A DNA stretch of 64,000 nt from Aquimarina sp. AU58 (lineage in GTDB: Bacteria; Bacteroidota; Bacteroidia; Flavobacteriales; Flavobacteriaceae). Shown here piece after piece: positions 9,558 to 17,892 of this stretch (position 1 is its first letter; each line of letters begins with the position of its first letter). The notes beneath the pieces are model-generated. The model did no database searches and was not told the origin of the DNA. It saw only the letters and a program-made list of their open reading frames with translations. Where the stretch lies: contig NZ_OMPD01000014.1 of assembly GCF_900312745.1 (NCBI RefSeq), forward strand, positions 310,001 to 374,000, in the 5' to 3' direction. Position numbers and translations under genes: made by a program.

Positions 9558-10438
9558 ATTGTTGCCTCCTGTTCTTTTCTGTTAATACAGTAGAAATAGA
9601 AATCTTCTAAGTCATTATTTACCGCTTCAAATCCTTCTCCTGGATTAGCATCACTATATACGTTTACATAAAATTGCCCGCCTCTTAGGTAATTCGATAG
9701 CACAGTAAATTCGTTTTCAAAAGCCTCTAATTCAGATTTGTCGATATGTTTTCTGTATACTTTTCCATTTAGAGTATCAGACAATGTTTGTGGATTACCT
9801 TGTACCAATATTTTACCTTCATTAAATACAGCCATATTTTGACATAGGTTGGTTACATCGTCTACAATATGCGTACTTAAAATAACAACAGCATTCTCAC
9901 CTAACTCACTTAATAGATTATGAAAACGGTTACGCTCCAGGGGATCCAATCCCGCCGTAGGTTCATCAACAATAATTAGTTTTGGATTCCCTAAAAGGGC
10001 TTGAGCAATACCAAAACGCTGTCTCATTCCTCCCGAAAAATCACCGAGATTGCGATTTCTAAACTTATATAGATTTACTTTATTTAGTAAATCTGCAACA
10101 TAACCTTTACGTTCCTGGTTATTGGTAATACCTTTTACCTTTGCAATATGATTAAGCATCATTTCTGCAGAAACCTTTGGGTAAACGCCAAAATCCTGAG
10201 GCAGATATCCTAATACTTTTCTTAATTCCCCCGGTTGTTTAAAAACATCAATTCCATCAAAATCAATAGTTCCCGAATCGGCTAGTTGCAATGTAGCGAT
10301 AGTTCTCATTAATGTTGATTTTCCTGCACCATTGGGGCCTAACAGGCCAAACATTCCTTTCTCTAAAGTGAGATTAACATCATTTAATGCTTGTGTCCCA
10401 TTGGGATACGTTTTATTAAGATTCTTTATGGTAAGCAT
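9554..10438 (-). CDS. ABC transporter ATP-binding protein (ABC-2 exporter type)
   Basis: A 294-residue ATPase with Walker A GPNGAGKST (about 34-42), signature DFSGGMRQR (LSGGQ variant), Walker B LIIVDEPTAGLDP and switch histidine in LSTHIVDD. This is the CcmA/NatA-like group that pairs with ABC-2 permeases. The last about 80 residues after the nucleotide-binding domain form the regulatory tail usual for these exporters. It is the first gene of a two-gene operon with the permease/M1 peptidase, overlapping by 4 bp. A TAAATTTG -7 box lies 57 bp upstream (10495-10502, minus strand). Confidence 0.93.
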   Translation of the reverse strand: MLTIKNLNKTYPNGTQALNDVNLTLEKGMFGLLGPNGAGKSTLMRTIATLQLADSGTIDFDGIDVFKQPGELRKVLGYLPQDFGVYPKVSAEMMLNHIAKVKGITNNQERKGYVADLLNKVNLYKFRNRNLGDFSGGMRQRFGIAQALLGNPKLIIVDEPTAGLDPLERNRFHNLLSELGENAVVILSTHIVDDVTNLCQNMAVFNEGKILVQGNPQTLSDTLNGKVYRKHIDKSELEAFENEFTVLSNYLRGGQFYVNVYSDANPGEGFEAVNNDLEDFYFYCINRKEQEATI

Positions 10439-10740
10439 ATTTACAAATTTGCCAGTTAAATTATTAAACTCTTTCTATCCTGTTCTATTTATTGCAAATT
10501 TATCACTTTGCTACTTAATTATTTTATAGCCTCTTTATTAGGAGATTATGGTTATTCTGCTTAATAACAAAGAACAAAAGTCAGAATGAATTCATTTCAA
10601 TATTAGTAATCTTTGTTAAGATTTTGTTACATGATTTGATATATTTTTAAGTAAAATTACCTTTAGGTACCTAATTATTAATGATCGGTTAGTAATAGAT
10701 ATATGAGTATCTTTACGAGATTAAATTTTTACAGTTAAGA
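10439..10740. promoter_or_regulatory. Divergent promoter region, ABC operon (minus) and hemB (plus)
   Basis: This is a non-coding 302-bp spacer between divergent genes. On the minus strand TAAATTTG (10502 to 10495) fits the Bacteroidota -7 consensus TAnnTTTG. On the plus strand TATCTTTA (10708-10715), 25 bp before hemB, matches it except for the last base. No clear TTG -33 box is found at the expected spacing for either. No operator palindrome stands out. Confidence 0.5.
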
Positions 10741-11715
10741 ATGCAACAAATACGTAGAAACAGAAGACTAAGGACAAATGATGCTATTCGTTCTTTGGTA
10801 AGAGAAAACATAATAACTCCCCATGATTTTTTGGTTCCCCTTTTTATTGTGGAAGGAAAAGGTATAAAAGAAGAAATATCTTCTATGCCTGATTACTATA
10901 GATATAGTTTAGATTTACTAGGTAACGAAGTTAAAGAGCTATGGTCATTGGGGTTAAAATCGGTACTACTTTTTGTAAAAGTACCTGATCATCTTAAAGA
11001 TAATAAGGGTACAGAAGCATTAAATTCTAATGGCTTGATGCAACGCGCAATAAAAATTGTTAAAGAAGCTGTTCCCGAAATGTTAGTGATGACCGATGTA
11101 GCTCTGGATCCATATTCTTCATATGGCCATGATGGTATTGTAGAGGATGGGGAGATCATTAATGATGAAACCTGTAAAGTTTTGGCAGAAATGTCATTAT
11201 CACATGCACAGGCAGGGGCTGATTTTGTAGCACCAAGTGATATGATGGATGGGCGAATCTTAAGTATGCGGGAACTGCTCGAAAAAGAAAATTATAAAAA
11301 TACTGGCATCATGAGCTATAGTGCCAAGTATGCTTCTGCTTTTTATGGTCCTTTTAGAGATGCTTTGGATTCTGCTCCGGGATTTGGAGATAAAAAAACA
11401 TACCAGATGGATTTTGCTAATCGTGACGAAGCAATCAAAGAAACACTTATAGATATCGAAGAAGGAGCAGATATAGTAATGGTAAAACCTGGATTGTGTT
11501 ATCTTGATATGGTAAGAGATATTAGAGATGTGGTAGATGTACCTGTTGCTGTATACCAGGTAAGTGGTGAGTATGCGATGTTAAAAGCAGCTGCAGAAAA
11601 AGGATGGCTAGATCATGATGCTGTAATGTTAGAACAAATAATGGCTTTCAAAAGAGCAGGAGCACAAATTATTGCAAGTTATTTTGCTAAAGATGTGGTT
11701 AAGCTTTTGAGTTAA
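10741..11715 (+). CDS. hemB: Porphobilinogen synthase (delta-aminolevulinic acid dehydratase)
   Basis: A 324-residue enzyme of full family length that condenses two 5-aminolevulinate molecules to porphobilinogen in cytosolic haem and tetrapyrrole synthesis. The two Schiff-base lysines are seen: K196 in MSYSAKYASAFYGPF and K249 in IVMVKPGLCYLD. The metal-site segment reads DVALDPYSSYGHDG, without the cysteines of the zinc-type enzyme, so a magnesium-type HemB is expected from family knowledge. The ATG directly follows the -7-like TATCTTTA box. It is followed by unrelated small genes, so no haem operon is visible; the TonB receptor at 36-38 kb might be a haem transporter but is far away. Confidence 0.97.
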   Translation: MQQIRRNRRLRTNDAIRSLVRENIITPHDFLVPLFIVEGKGIKEEISSMPDYYRYSLDLLGNEVKELWSLGLKSVLLFVKVPDHLKDNKGTEALNSNGLMQRAIKIVKEAVPEMLVMTDVALDPYSSYGHDGIVEDGEIINDETCKVLAEMSLSHAQAGADFVAPSDMMDGRILSMRELLEKENYKNTGIMSYSAKYASAFYGPFRDALDSAPGFGDKKTYQMDFANRDEAIKETLIDIEEGADIVMVKPGLCYLDMVRDIRDVVDVPVAVYQVSGEYAMLKAAAEKGWLDHDAVMLEQIMAFKRAGAQIIASYFAKDVVKLLS

Positions 11716-11857
11716 TTTTGTAACCCGGCTAAGATCTGCGATGATAAAAAGACAATAATTAAATCGATATAAATATCTTTTAGTTAAGAAAGTTTATGTA
11801 TTAGTGTGACGCTAAAAACCTTAGTTTAACAATAGAATTTAATAAAATCATAAGTTT

Positions 11858-12244
11858 ATGGTCAGTAGAGATAGGATATATCAGACGTTTGGAGAGTTAC
11901 TTTATGTAATTGCAATGAGTGATGGGGTGATACAAAAAAAAGAAGTCGAAACGCTCGAAGATATTTTAAAAGGACATCCGAAAGGAAAAGATATTAAGTG
12001 GTCTTTTGATTACGAAAATGAGAATCAAAATGATGTCGAAACGTTATATAAAAAGATAATCGAAGTGTTTTCTGATAATGGTCCTGATGAGGAGTATGAA
12101 TTTATGATGTATGCATTAGCCAAAATTGCAGATGCCAGTGAAGGGATGGATCCAAAAGAAGAAAAAGTGATTACCAATTTCTCTAGGGATTTGTTAGAAC
12201 GTTTTAAAAAAGATATTGAGAAAATCAAAGAAAAATATAAGTAG
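11858..12244 (+). CDS. TerB-like acidic helical protein
   Basis: A 128-residue, mostly helical cytosolic protein. The N-terminal part (FGELLYVIAMSDGVIQKKEVE) has the TerB/DjlA pattern: a hydrophobic helix, then a D-G-x-I-x-x-x-E turn that in TerB binds metal. A second D-x-x-E-G-M-D-P-K-E-E copy near 100-108 fits the two-fold repeat of that fold. TerB domains occur in tellurite-stress and membrane-associated complexes, but most Bacteroidota single-gene copies have no known role and there are no other ter genes nearby. A name implying tellurite resistance is not justified. Confidence 0.7.
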   Translation: MVSRDRIYQTFGELLYVIAMSDGVIQKKEVETLEDILKGHPKGKDIKWSFDYENENQNDVETLYKKIIEVFSDNGPDEEYEFMMYALAKIADASEGMDPKEEKVITNFSRDLLERFKKDIEKIKEKYK

Positions 12245-12285
12245 TCTTTTCTAACCAGAGACTAGTAACACTATCCATTATTTAT

Positions 12286-12687
12286 ATGCAAAAAATAACC
12301 TTATTCCTCATGGCAGCAGTTTTGTTATGTGTAAGCTGCCAATCTGAAAAAAAGGAAAATTCTAACCTTAAAATAGGAACAAAAAAAGAGAAATCCTCTC
12401 CTTATGACCTGGGCAAGAAAATATTTAACGGTAAAGGAAAATGTTATACTTGCCATAAGATTGATAAAAAGTCTATCGGCCCTGGAGTTATTGAGATTAT
12501 GAAGGTTTATAAAGCTCAAAATAAAGATTTGATCTCATTTTTGAAACAAGAAGCAGATCCCATTGTAGATCCTGAAACCTTTGCTGTAATGAAAACCAAT
12601 TTTGCGATTATCAAAACATTTACAGAAGAAGAGCTCAAAGCTGTAGAAGTGTATATGACCGAAGTAAAGACCAATAAAGCAGAATGA
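12286..12687 (+). CDS. c-type cytochrome lipoprotein
   Basis: A 133-residue protein with a lipoprotein signal peptide (LLCVSC, lipidated Cys about 18) and one haem-attachment motif CYTCH (53-57). The probable axial Met is in the PETFAVMKTNF segment. A lysine-rich linker (20-38) precedes the haem domain, so it is a small membrane-tethered monohaem electron carrier on the periplasmic face. The stop overlaps the start of the next gene (DinB) by 4 bp, implying co-translation. The partner oxidase or reductase is not in the window. Confidence 0.88.
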   Translation: MQKITLFLMAAVLLCVSCQSEKKENSNLKIGTKKEKSSPYDLGKKIFNGKGKCYTCHKIDKKSIGPGVIEIMKVYKAQNKDLISFLKQEADPIVDPETFAVMKTNFAIIKTFTEEELKAVEVYMTEVKTNKAE

Positions 12688-13202
12688 TATACAGAATCTT
12701 AGTATTTGTTTTTTTGATTTCTGGTACCATTATGGCCCAGCAAGACACCCCAAAAAACGCTTTTCTCGAAAAATGGAAAAACTCTAAAGATTATCTTTTA
12801 AAAATTGCAGAGCAGATGCCAGAAGATGATTTTGGATTTAAACCAACAGAACGAGAAATGAGTTTTAAGGAACAATTATTTCACATTCGTGGAAATATGC
12901 TCTGGTTAGGGATTACGTATTTTTCTTCAGAAGAATTTGACAGAGAGAAATTAAAAGAAAACCTACCAGAAACCAAGACAGAAATCATTGCTTTACTCAC
13001 TAAAGCATTTGATAAAGTATATACTCGCATCCAGAAAACCGATGAAGATGACTTGAAGTTTGAGGTTGATTTTTTTGCAGGGCGAAAATCAAAACTTCAA
13101 ATTCTTAACCTATTACAAGACCATGTTACCCATCATCGCGGGCAACTCATTGTTTACCTCAATTTAAACAATATTGAACCGCCACGATATGTGGGGTGGT
13201 AA
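12684..13202 (+). CDS. Exported DinB-family protein
   Basis: A 172-residue protein with a signal peptide (IYRILVFVFLISGTIMAQ) followed by a four-helix DinB/YfiT-like bundle. The metal-binding histidines can be placed in KEQLFHIRGN and LQDHVTHHRGQ, the classic H...HxxxH arrangement. DinB-fold proteins bind divalent metal and include thiol-dependent S-transferases and many unassigned members; this is not DNA polymerase IV. It overlaps the cytochrome gene by 4 bp, so the two probably act in the same compartment, although a joint role is speculative. Confidence 0.85.
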   Translation: MIYRILVFVFLISGTIMAQQDTPKNAFLEKWKNSKDYLLKIAEQMPEDDFGFKPTEREMSFKEQLFHIRGNMLWLGITYFSSEEFDREKLKENLPETKTEIIALLTKAFDKVYTRIQKTDEDDLKFEVDFFAGRKSKLQILNLLQDHVTHHRGQLIVYLNLNNIEPPRYVGW

Positions 13203-13208
13203 GAGGTT

Positions 13209-13747
13209 ATGAAATCTGTTTTTTTAATATTATTAAATACAAAACGTACCTTAGAGTATTTAGATGATCAGGATGAAATAGATCTGAATATAAAAAGTAT
13301 ATTTCTTTTCTTCTATTATGGAATGGTTGTCTATTTTTTGAATTTAGACATAGAAACTGTTTTAATTAACCCTTTTTGGGATATGACATTTGTTTCGTCT
13401 CTTTTTGTATTCTTTGGAGTGTTAATGAGTTTAGGGTTACATAAAATAAATATGTGGTTAAAAGGTAATGGGAGTTATGCAGATATACAAGCAGTTATAT
13501 CTCATGCTTCAATACCAATTACCCTAAGTTTAAGTATTATCTTCTTCTCTAAGAGAATTTTTTTAAGGATCTGGATTTTGATTGGAAAATACTCTATTAT
13601 CTAAGTTGGATACTAACTATTAAGATTTTAATTCAAGGGTTTTTGAAGTATAATAATTCAAATTATCGTAGAATGTTATTGAATATTAGTCCTTTACTTT
13701 TGTTTTATATTGGACTTTTAATATTAAAATTTATGAAGTTTAAATAA
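13209..13747 (+). CDS. Yip1-like membrane protein with apparent -1 frameshift
   Basis: The first frame (13209-13604) gives 131 residues with three hydrophobic helices. From 13565 the -1 frame continues without a stop to 13747, adding about 60 residues (WKILYYLSWILTIKILIQG and two further helices). Together they make a 179-residue, five-helix protein like Yip1-domain proteins. The frames join at T7 (13558-13564). In the zero frame this is the heptamer T TTT TTA, an ideal -1 slippery site; a lost T (ATT TTT TTT AAG expected) is the alternative. So this is a recoded gene, a recent pseudogene or a base-calling error. The gene starts 6 bp after the DinB stop. Yip1 assignment is tentative. Confidence 0.6.
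13559..13565 (+). promoter_or_regulatory. Candidate -1 frameshift slippery heptamer T TTT TTA
   Basis: Codons TTT (13560-13562) and TTA (13563-13565), preceded by a T, make the X XXY YYZ sequence used for -1 slippage in many recoded genes. After slippage the frame reads TTT TTT AAG and stays open for 60 codons. No strong stimulatory hairpin is obvious downstream. Confidence 0.4.
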
Positions 13748-13815
13748 TTTATTCCATAAATTAAATGGCAAAGAGGGAAGTAATTAGTTAATTTAGCGTT
13801 TTCAAGAAAACCACA

Positions 13816-14889
13816 ATGACTCTATTAATTATTTACGCCGTACTTTCTATTTTCTTTTCGTTTTTATGTTCGATACTAGAAGCAGTTTTGCTTAGTGTGA
13901 CTCCAACTTTTATCAATGTCAAGAAAAAAGAGGGCAAAGCATATGCCAGTAGCCTTGAAACATTAAAAAAAGATGTTGATAAGCCACTAATTGCAATTCT
14001 TACAATCAATACCATTGCACATACCGTTGGAGCTATTTTGGTCGGAGTACAGGCAAAAAAAGCTTTTGGAGATGAGGGTAATGGTGTTTTTATTGTTTCG
14101 AGTATAATGACGTTATTAATTTTGGTAGCTTCTGAGATTATTCCAAAAACAATAGGAGCAACCTATTGGAAACAACTGGCAAATTTTACATCCAAAATTC
14201 TTAAAATTTTGATATGGCCATTGAAATGGACAGGTATACTTTGGGTATTACAATTAACGACCAAACTTATTGGTGGTAAAGGACATCATGGATCTGTATT
14301 AAGCAGAGAAGATTTTACGGCTATGGCAGATATTGCCCATGAGGAGGGTGTTTTTGAAGAATCAGAATCTAAGGTAATTAAAAACCTATTATCTTTTAAA
14401 GAGGTTTTTACTAAAGATGTGATGACCCCCAGAACAGTAATGAAAATTGCTTCGGAGGATACAACACTTGAAGAGTTTTTTAATGAAAATCAAAATCTTC
14501 GTTTTTCTAGAATACCTGTCTATAAAGAGAATGCAGACAATATAACCGGTCAGGTATTAAAGGATGATATTTTTAAAGAAATGGCAAATCAGAATGGGCA
14601 TAAGAAGATTGGAGAAATAAAAAGACCTATACTTTTTACGACAAGAAATTTGCCAATACCTGATTTGTTTAATGAACTGATTCAGTCCAAAAATCATTTA
14701 GCTTTGGTAGTTGATGAATATGGTTCTGTAAATGGACTGGTAACCATGGAAGACGTTATAGAGACATTATTAGGTTTGGAGATAGTAGATGAAAGTGATA
14801 CCGAAACTGATATGCAAATCCTAGCTCGAAAAAATTGGGAAAACCGCGCAAAACGACTTGGGATTTTGGATGACAAAAAAGAAGAATAA
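13816..14889 (+). CDS. CNNM/CorC-type transporter-like protein (DUF21 + CBS pair)
   Basis: A 357-residue membrane protein. A DUF21/CNNM domain with about four hydrophobic segments covers residues 1-160, and a CBS pair covers about 190-325 (KDVMTPRTVM and LALVVDEYGSVNGLVTMEDVIETLLG are hallmark motifs). The C-terminal CorC_HlyC domain of many homologues is absent; the protein ends about 30 residues after the CBS pair. Family members are linked to Mg/Co or other ion homeostasis; 'hemolysin' is a historic label. The final stop base is shared with the start of ogt (TAATG), so the genes are translationally coupled. Confidence 0.9.
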   Translation: MTLLIIYAVLSIFFSFLCSILEAVLLSVTPTFINVKKKEGKAYASSLETLKKDVDKPLIAILTINTIAHTVGAILVGVQAKKAFGDEGNGVFIVSSIMTLLILVASEIIPKTIGATYWKQLANFTSKILKILIWPLKWTGILWVLQLTTKLIGGKGHHGSVLSREDFTAMADIAHEEGVFEESESKVIKNLLSFKEVFTKDVMTPRTVMKIASEDTTLEEFFNENQNLRFSRIPVYKENADNITGQVLKDDIFKEMANQNGHKKIGEIKRPILFTTRNLPIPDLFNELIQSKNHLALVVDEYGSVNGLVTMEDVIETLLGLEIVDESDTETDMQILARKNWENRAKRLGILDDKKEE

Positions 14890-15365
14890 TGGATGAGGTA
14901 TATGTAGAAACCCCTTTAGGAATCGCCACTATATCAGGAGATGAAGATGGTATTGCAAGCGTTTCTGTTACCAAAGAGGCTGCTAATACTCCTTCAAAAA
15001 CTATTCCTTCACATTTACAAAAGGCAGTCTTACAGCTCAAAGAATATTTTGATGGTCAACGTACCGATTTTGAGCTTACTTTGAATCCGTCAGGAACTGA
15101 TTTTCAGAAAAAAGTTTGGGCCGAATTACTCAAAATTCCTTTTGGAAAGACCGTATCCTACCTTGATATTGCCAAGAAGCTTGGAGATCCAAAAACAATA
15201 CGAGCTGCAGCAAGTGCCAATGGTAAAAATCCATTATGGATCATTGTACCTTGCCATCGGGTTATTGGTAGTGATGGATCACTTACCGGATATGCAGGTG
15301 GATTATGGCGGAAAAAATGGTTGCTCGATCATGAAAACCCTGTAAAACAACAATCGTTATTTTAA
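14889..15365 (+). CDS. ogt: Methylated-DNA--protein-cysteine S-methyltransferase
   Basis: A 158-residue suicide DNA-repair enzyme that transfers alkyl groups from O6-alkylguanine to its own cysteine. The acceptor motif IVPCHRVIG places the nucleophile at C122. The DNA-binding helix with the Arg finger reads KTIRAAASANGKNPL, where Ala replaces the usual RAVG spacing residue. An N-terminal domain of about 70 residues precedes it. Length matches single-domain Ogt/AGT proteins without the Ada zinc domain. It starts on the stop codon of the CNNM/CBS gene. Confidence 0.95.
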   Translation: MDEVYVETPLGIATISGDEDGIASVSVTKEAANTPSKTIPSHLQKAVLQLKEYFDGQRTDFELTLNPSGTDFQKKVWAELLKIPFGKTVSYLDIAKKLGDPKTIRAAASANGKNPLWIIVPCHRVIGSDGSLTGYAGGLWRKKWLLDHENPVKQQSLF

Positions 15366-15403
15366 TTTCATAAAAATTGTTTAGTTAGTTATTTTAATAT
15401 TTC

Positions 15404-15424
15404 CAGTTTCAAAAAATGAAACTG
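15404..15424. terminator. Weak hairpin after ogt
   Basis: Arms CAGTTTC and GAAACTG enclose a 7-base loop 38 bp after the ogt stop. A T tract appears only 15 bases later, so terminator activity is uncertain. Confidence 0.35.
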
Positions 15425-15582
15425 AGATATCGTATTATTGTTTTTTTGTCATAACAGTGATGATAAATATAGGAGTCATCAAATTTTGAAACCCTTTATT
15501 TATCTGCAATTAATTTTCATACATTAGCTAAACAAGTTATTTGTTTGTAATACTATCATATTAACTCAAAACTTACATAGAA

Positions 15583-16749
15583 ATGGTAAAACGGATACTC
15601 AAATTTTTCTTTAAAAGCTTACTTACTATTATTTTACTCTGTGTAACATTACTGTACATTTTTGATTATGATTATATTCTAAAAGGAGTTAGGGTGGTTT
15701 ATATGACAGGCCATACCACTGCATATATTGATGATTATTCGTATTTTGATAATCGTACTATAGAAAAGGGAAATGCTACTCTCGCTTGGGCTACTCATCC
15801 AGAATATAATAGAACGCAAAGCACAGATAGACTTAATGCTATTAATAAAGAACTAGGTACTGTTGCCTTTATGATTATTAAGAATGATAGTATTTGGTAT
15901 GAAAACTACGCTGAAGGATTTGGGATCGATTCTAAAACCAATTCTTTTTCTATGGCAAAAAGTATGGTAACTGGTATGCTGGGAAAAGCAATTATGGATG
16001 GTTATATTAAAAACCTGGATCAGCCAGTTGGAGATTTTCTTCCCGAATTTTCGCAAGGTCTTGCGGCAAAAACCACTGTAGGAGATCTTTCTTCTATGTC
16101 TTCTGGCTTAAACTGGACCGAACATTATACCAGTCCGTTTTCTATTACAGCCAGAGCCTATTATGATCCCAATATCAGAGATGTAATGTTAGGACTGGAT
16201 GTTGTCGAGGAGCCAGGACAAAGGTTTGAATACTTAAGCGGAAATACTCAATTATTAGGTATGGTTATTGAAAAAGCTACCGGTAAAAAGCTTGCAACCT
16301 ATTTAAGTGAGAGTTTTTGGAAGCCTTTGGGGATGGAACATGAAGCCATATGGCAATTAGATAGTGAAGATAGTGGTATGGAAAAAGCATATTGCTGTAT
16401 TGCAAGTAATGCCAGGGATTTTGCTCGTTTTGGAATGCTGTTTAAAAACAAAGGAATGTTTGCAGGCGAACAAATACTACCAGCAGAATTTACAGAATTG
16501 GCAACAAAACCAAGATTTGAAGATGGACAAATGTATGGATATGGTTTTTGGTTGTCTGATCATCTGGATAAGAAAATTTTTGCTATGCGAGGTATTTTAG
16601 GGCAATATGTAATTTGTGTCCCAGAGGATAATATTATGATTGTACGATTAGGACATAATCGCGGTCAGTTTGTACCCGGAGAATCATTTACAGAGGATTT
16701 CTTTGTCTTTATTGAAGAAGCTTATAAAATGCTTAATAATGCTTCATAA
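15583..16749 (+). CDS. Membrane-anchored class C beta-lactamase-like serine hydrolase
   Basis: A 388-residue protein with an N-terminal membrane anchor (residues 5-27, SLLTIILLCVTLLYIF) and a beta-lactamase/esterase domain facing the periplasm. The SxxK motif is S123-M-A-K126. The tyrosine motif is Y217-L-S-G in a position normally Y-x-N. The third motif region lies near GILGQYVICVPEDNIMIVRLG. Such proteins are DD-peptidases, esterases or amide hydrolases; true beta-lactamase activity is not implied. Its 3' end overlaps the start of the exonuclease gene by 11 bp. Confidence 0.88.
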   Translation: MVKRILKFFFKSLLTIILLCVTLLYIFDYDYILKGVRVVYMTGHTTAYIDDYSYFDNRTIEKGNATLAWATHPEYNRTQSTDRLNAINKELGTVAFMIIKNDSIWYENYAEGFGIDSKTNSFSMAKSMVTGMLGKAIMDGYIKNLDQPVGDFLPEFSQGLAAKTTVGDLSSMSSGLNWTEHYTSPFSITARAYYDPNIRDVMLGLDVVEEPGQRFEYLSGNTQLLGMVIEKATGKKLATYLSESFWKPLGMEHEAIWQLDSEDSGMEKAYCCIASNARDFARFGMLFKNKGMFAGEQILPAEFTELATKPRFEDGQMYGYGFWLSDHLDKKIFAMRGILGQYVICVPEDNIMIVRLGHNRGQFVPGESFTEDFFVFIEEAYKMLNNAS

Positions 16750-17452
16750 ACTTAATCTAGAACATATCTTGTTTCTGGATATAGAAACTGTTCCCGAACA
16801 TGAGCATTTTGAAAACCTTAGTGAAGAAACAAAATACTTGTGGGCCGATAAAACCAAATATCAACGTAAAGAAGAATTCTCTCCCGAAGAGTTCTATGAA
16901 AGAGCAGGGATATGGGCCGAATTTGGTAAAATAGTATGTATATCTGTTGGGTATTTTGCACTCAAAGGTGAAACGAGATCTTTTAGGACCACATCCTTTT
17001 ATGGAGAAGAAAAACAGTTACTGGTAGATTTTAAAAACTTAATCGAAACCCATTTTGGAAGACCACATCATTTGCTTTGTGCCCATAATGGAAAAGAGTT
17101 TGATTTTCCTTATATCGCTCGTAGAATGATTATTCATAATATAGGATTACCTCATAAATTGAATTTATTTGGTAAAAAACCCTGGGAAGTACCTCATTTA
17201 GATACTTTGGATTTATGGAAATTTGGAGACTATAAACACTATACGTCTCTAAAATTACTTACCAATATTTTAGGTATTCCATCACCAAAAGATGATATTG
17301 ATGGAAGCCAGGTACGACAAGTTTTTTATGAAGAACAGGATATTGACCGTATCATCATTTATTGCGAGAAAGATACAATTGCTGTTGCTCAGGTTTTACT
17401 TCGGTTGCGACAAGAAGAATTATTAGACGAAGATGAGGTTATATCTGTATGA
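16739..17452 (+). CDS. Predicted 3'-5' exonuclease (DnaQ/PolB-like fold)
   Basis: The ATG at 16739 is preferred over an in-frame upstream ATG at 16670, because the exonuclease fold begins right after it (LFLDIETVPE). This gives 237 residues. Acidic motifs of the DEDDy nuclease fold are visible: DIE near residue 15, a hydrophobic-N-G-x-x-F-D-F segment (CAHNGKEFDFPYIARRM), and YCEKDTIAVAQVLL near the C-terminus with Y-x3-D. This fits the family named 'predicted 3'-5' exonuclease related to PolB exonuclease'. The 11-bp overlap with the serine hydrolase suggests cotranscription but not shared function. Confidence 0.88.
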   Translation: MLHKLNLEHILFLDIETVPEHEHFENLSEETKYLWADKTKYQRKEEFSPEEFYERAGIWAEFGKIVCISVGYFALKGETRSFRTTSFYGEEKQLLVDFKNLIETHFGRPHHLLCAHNGKEFDFPYIARRMIIHNIGLPHKLNLFGKKPWEVPHLDTLDLWKFGDYKHYTSLKLLTNILGIPSPKDDIDGSQVRQVFYEEQDIDRIIIYCEKDTIAVAQVLLRLRQEELLDEDEVISV

Positions 17453-17892
17453 TTTAGACAAAAACTTAACCTTTTAATCAATTTGTTTTCTGATATGGAA
17501 AAGAAAGGAAACGAGTCCTTTCTTATTCCATAATACTACTAATTTTGACGAAACGTTTACAAAGTCGAGCCGAAAACAGGAGTAACAACTCATTTATTTT
17601 AATCAGGGTTTGAATTTTTTAATCTTTCTGTAGCCTACAGAATTATTTTAAACATAAAAAAGTAACATATCTTTTATGTTATTGTTCTTTCTAATTATGA
17701 CGTGGTGAAAAGATTGCTTACGAAGTATATATCTAAGATACAGATTCTATTAATATGTGCAAATCTTTTTTGAGATAAAATTTTTCTTATGTTATTCTTA
17801 AGACATATAATTGATGATATAGTGGTACTCCTAAATAGCAAACAAAAAACCACCTTGTAAAAGGTGGTTTTGTACAGTATATTTGATTTTAT
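17453..17892. other. 440-bp intergenic region between convergent genes
   Basis: I see no gene, tRNA or repeat in it, only very AT-rich sequence. The terminator of the subtilase gene lies at its right end. Confidence 0.6.
17845..17872 (-). terminator. Intrinsic terminator of the subtilase gene
   Basis: An AAAACCACCTT/AAGGTGGTTTT hairpin with a short TGTA-type loop lies 21-48 bp after the minus-strand stop. Read on the minus strand it is followed by a T run, so it ends the T9SS subtilase transcript. Confidence 0.8.

Noticed and set aside
11858-12244. Tellurite-resistance (ter) system
   Set aside because: Only a single TerB-like protein is present, with no TerC, TerD, TerZ or related genes.
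12684-13202. DinB as DNA polymerase IV
   Set aside because: The protein has the small four-helix DinB/YfiT fold with metal-binding histidines, not a polymerase.
13816-14889. Hemolysin toxin
   Set aside because: The DUF21/CBS family is an ion-homeostasis family; the hemolysin label is historic.
15583-16749. Antibiotic resistance by the beta-lactamase-like protein
   Set aside because: The SxxK hydrolase family is mainly esterases and DD-peptidases; the Y-x-N motif is degenerate.
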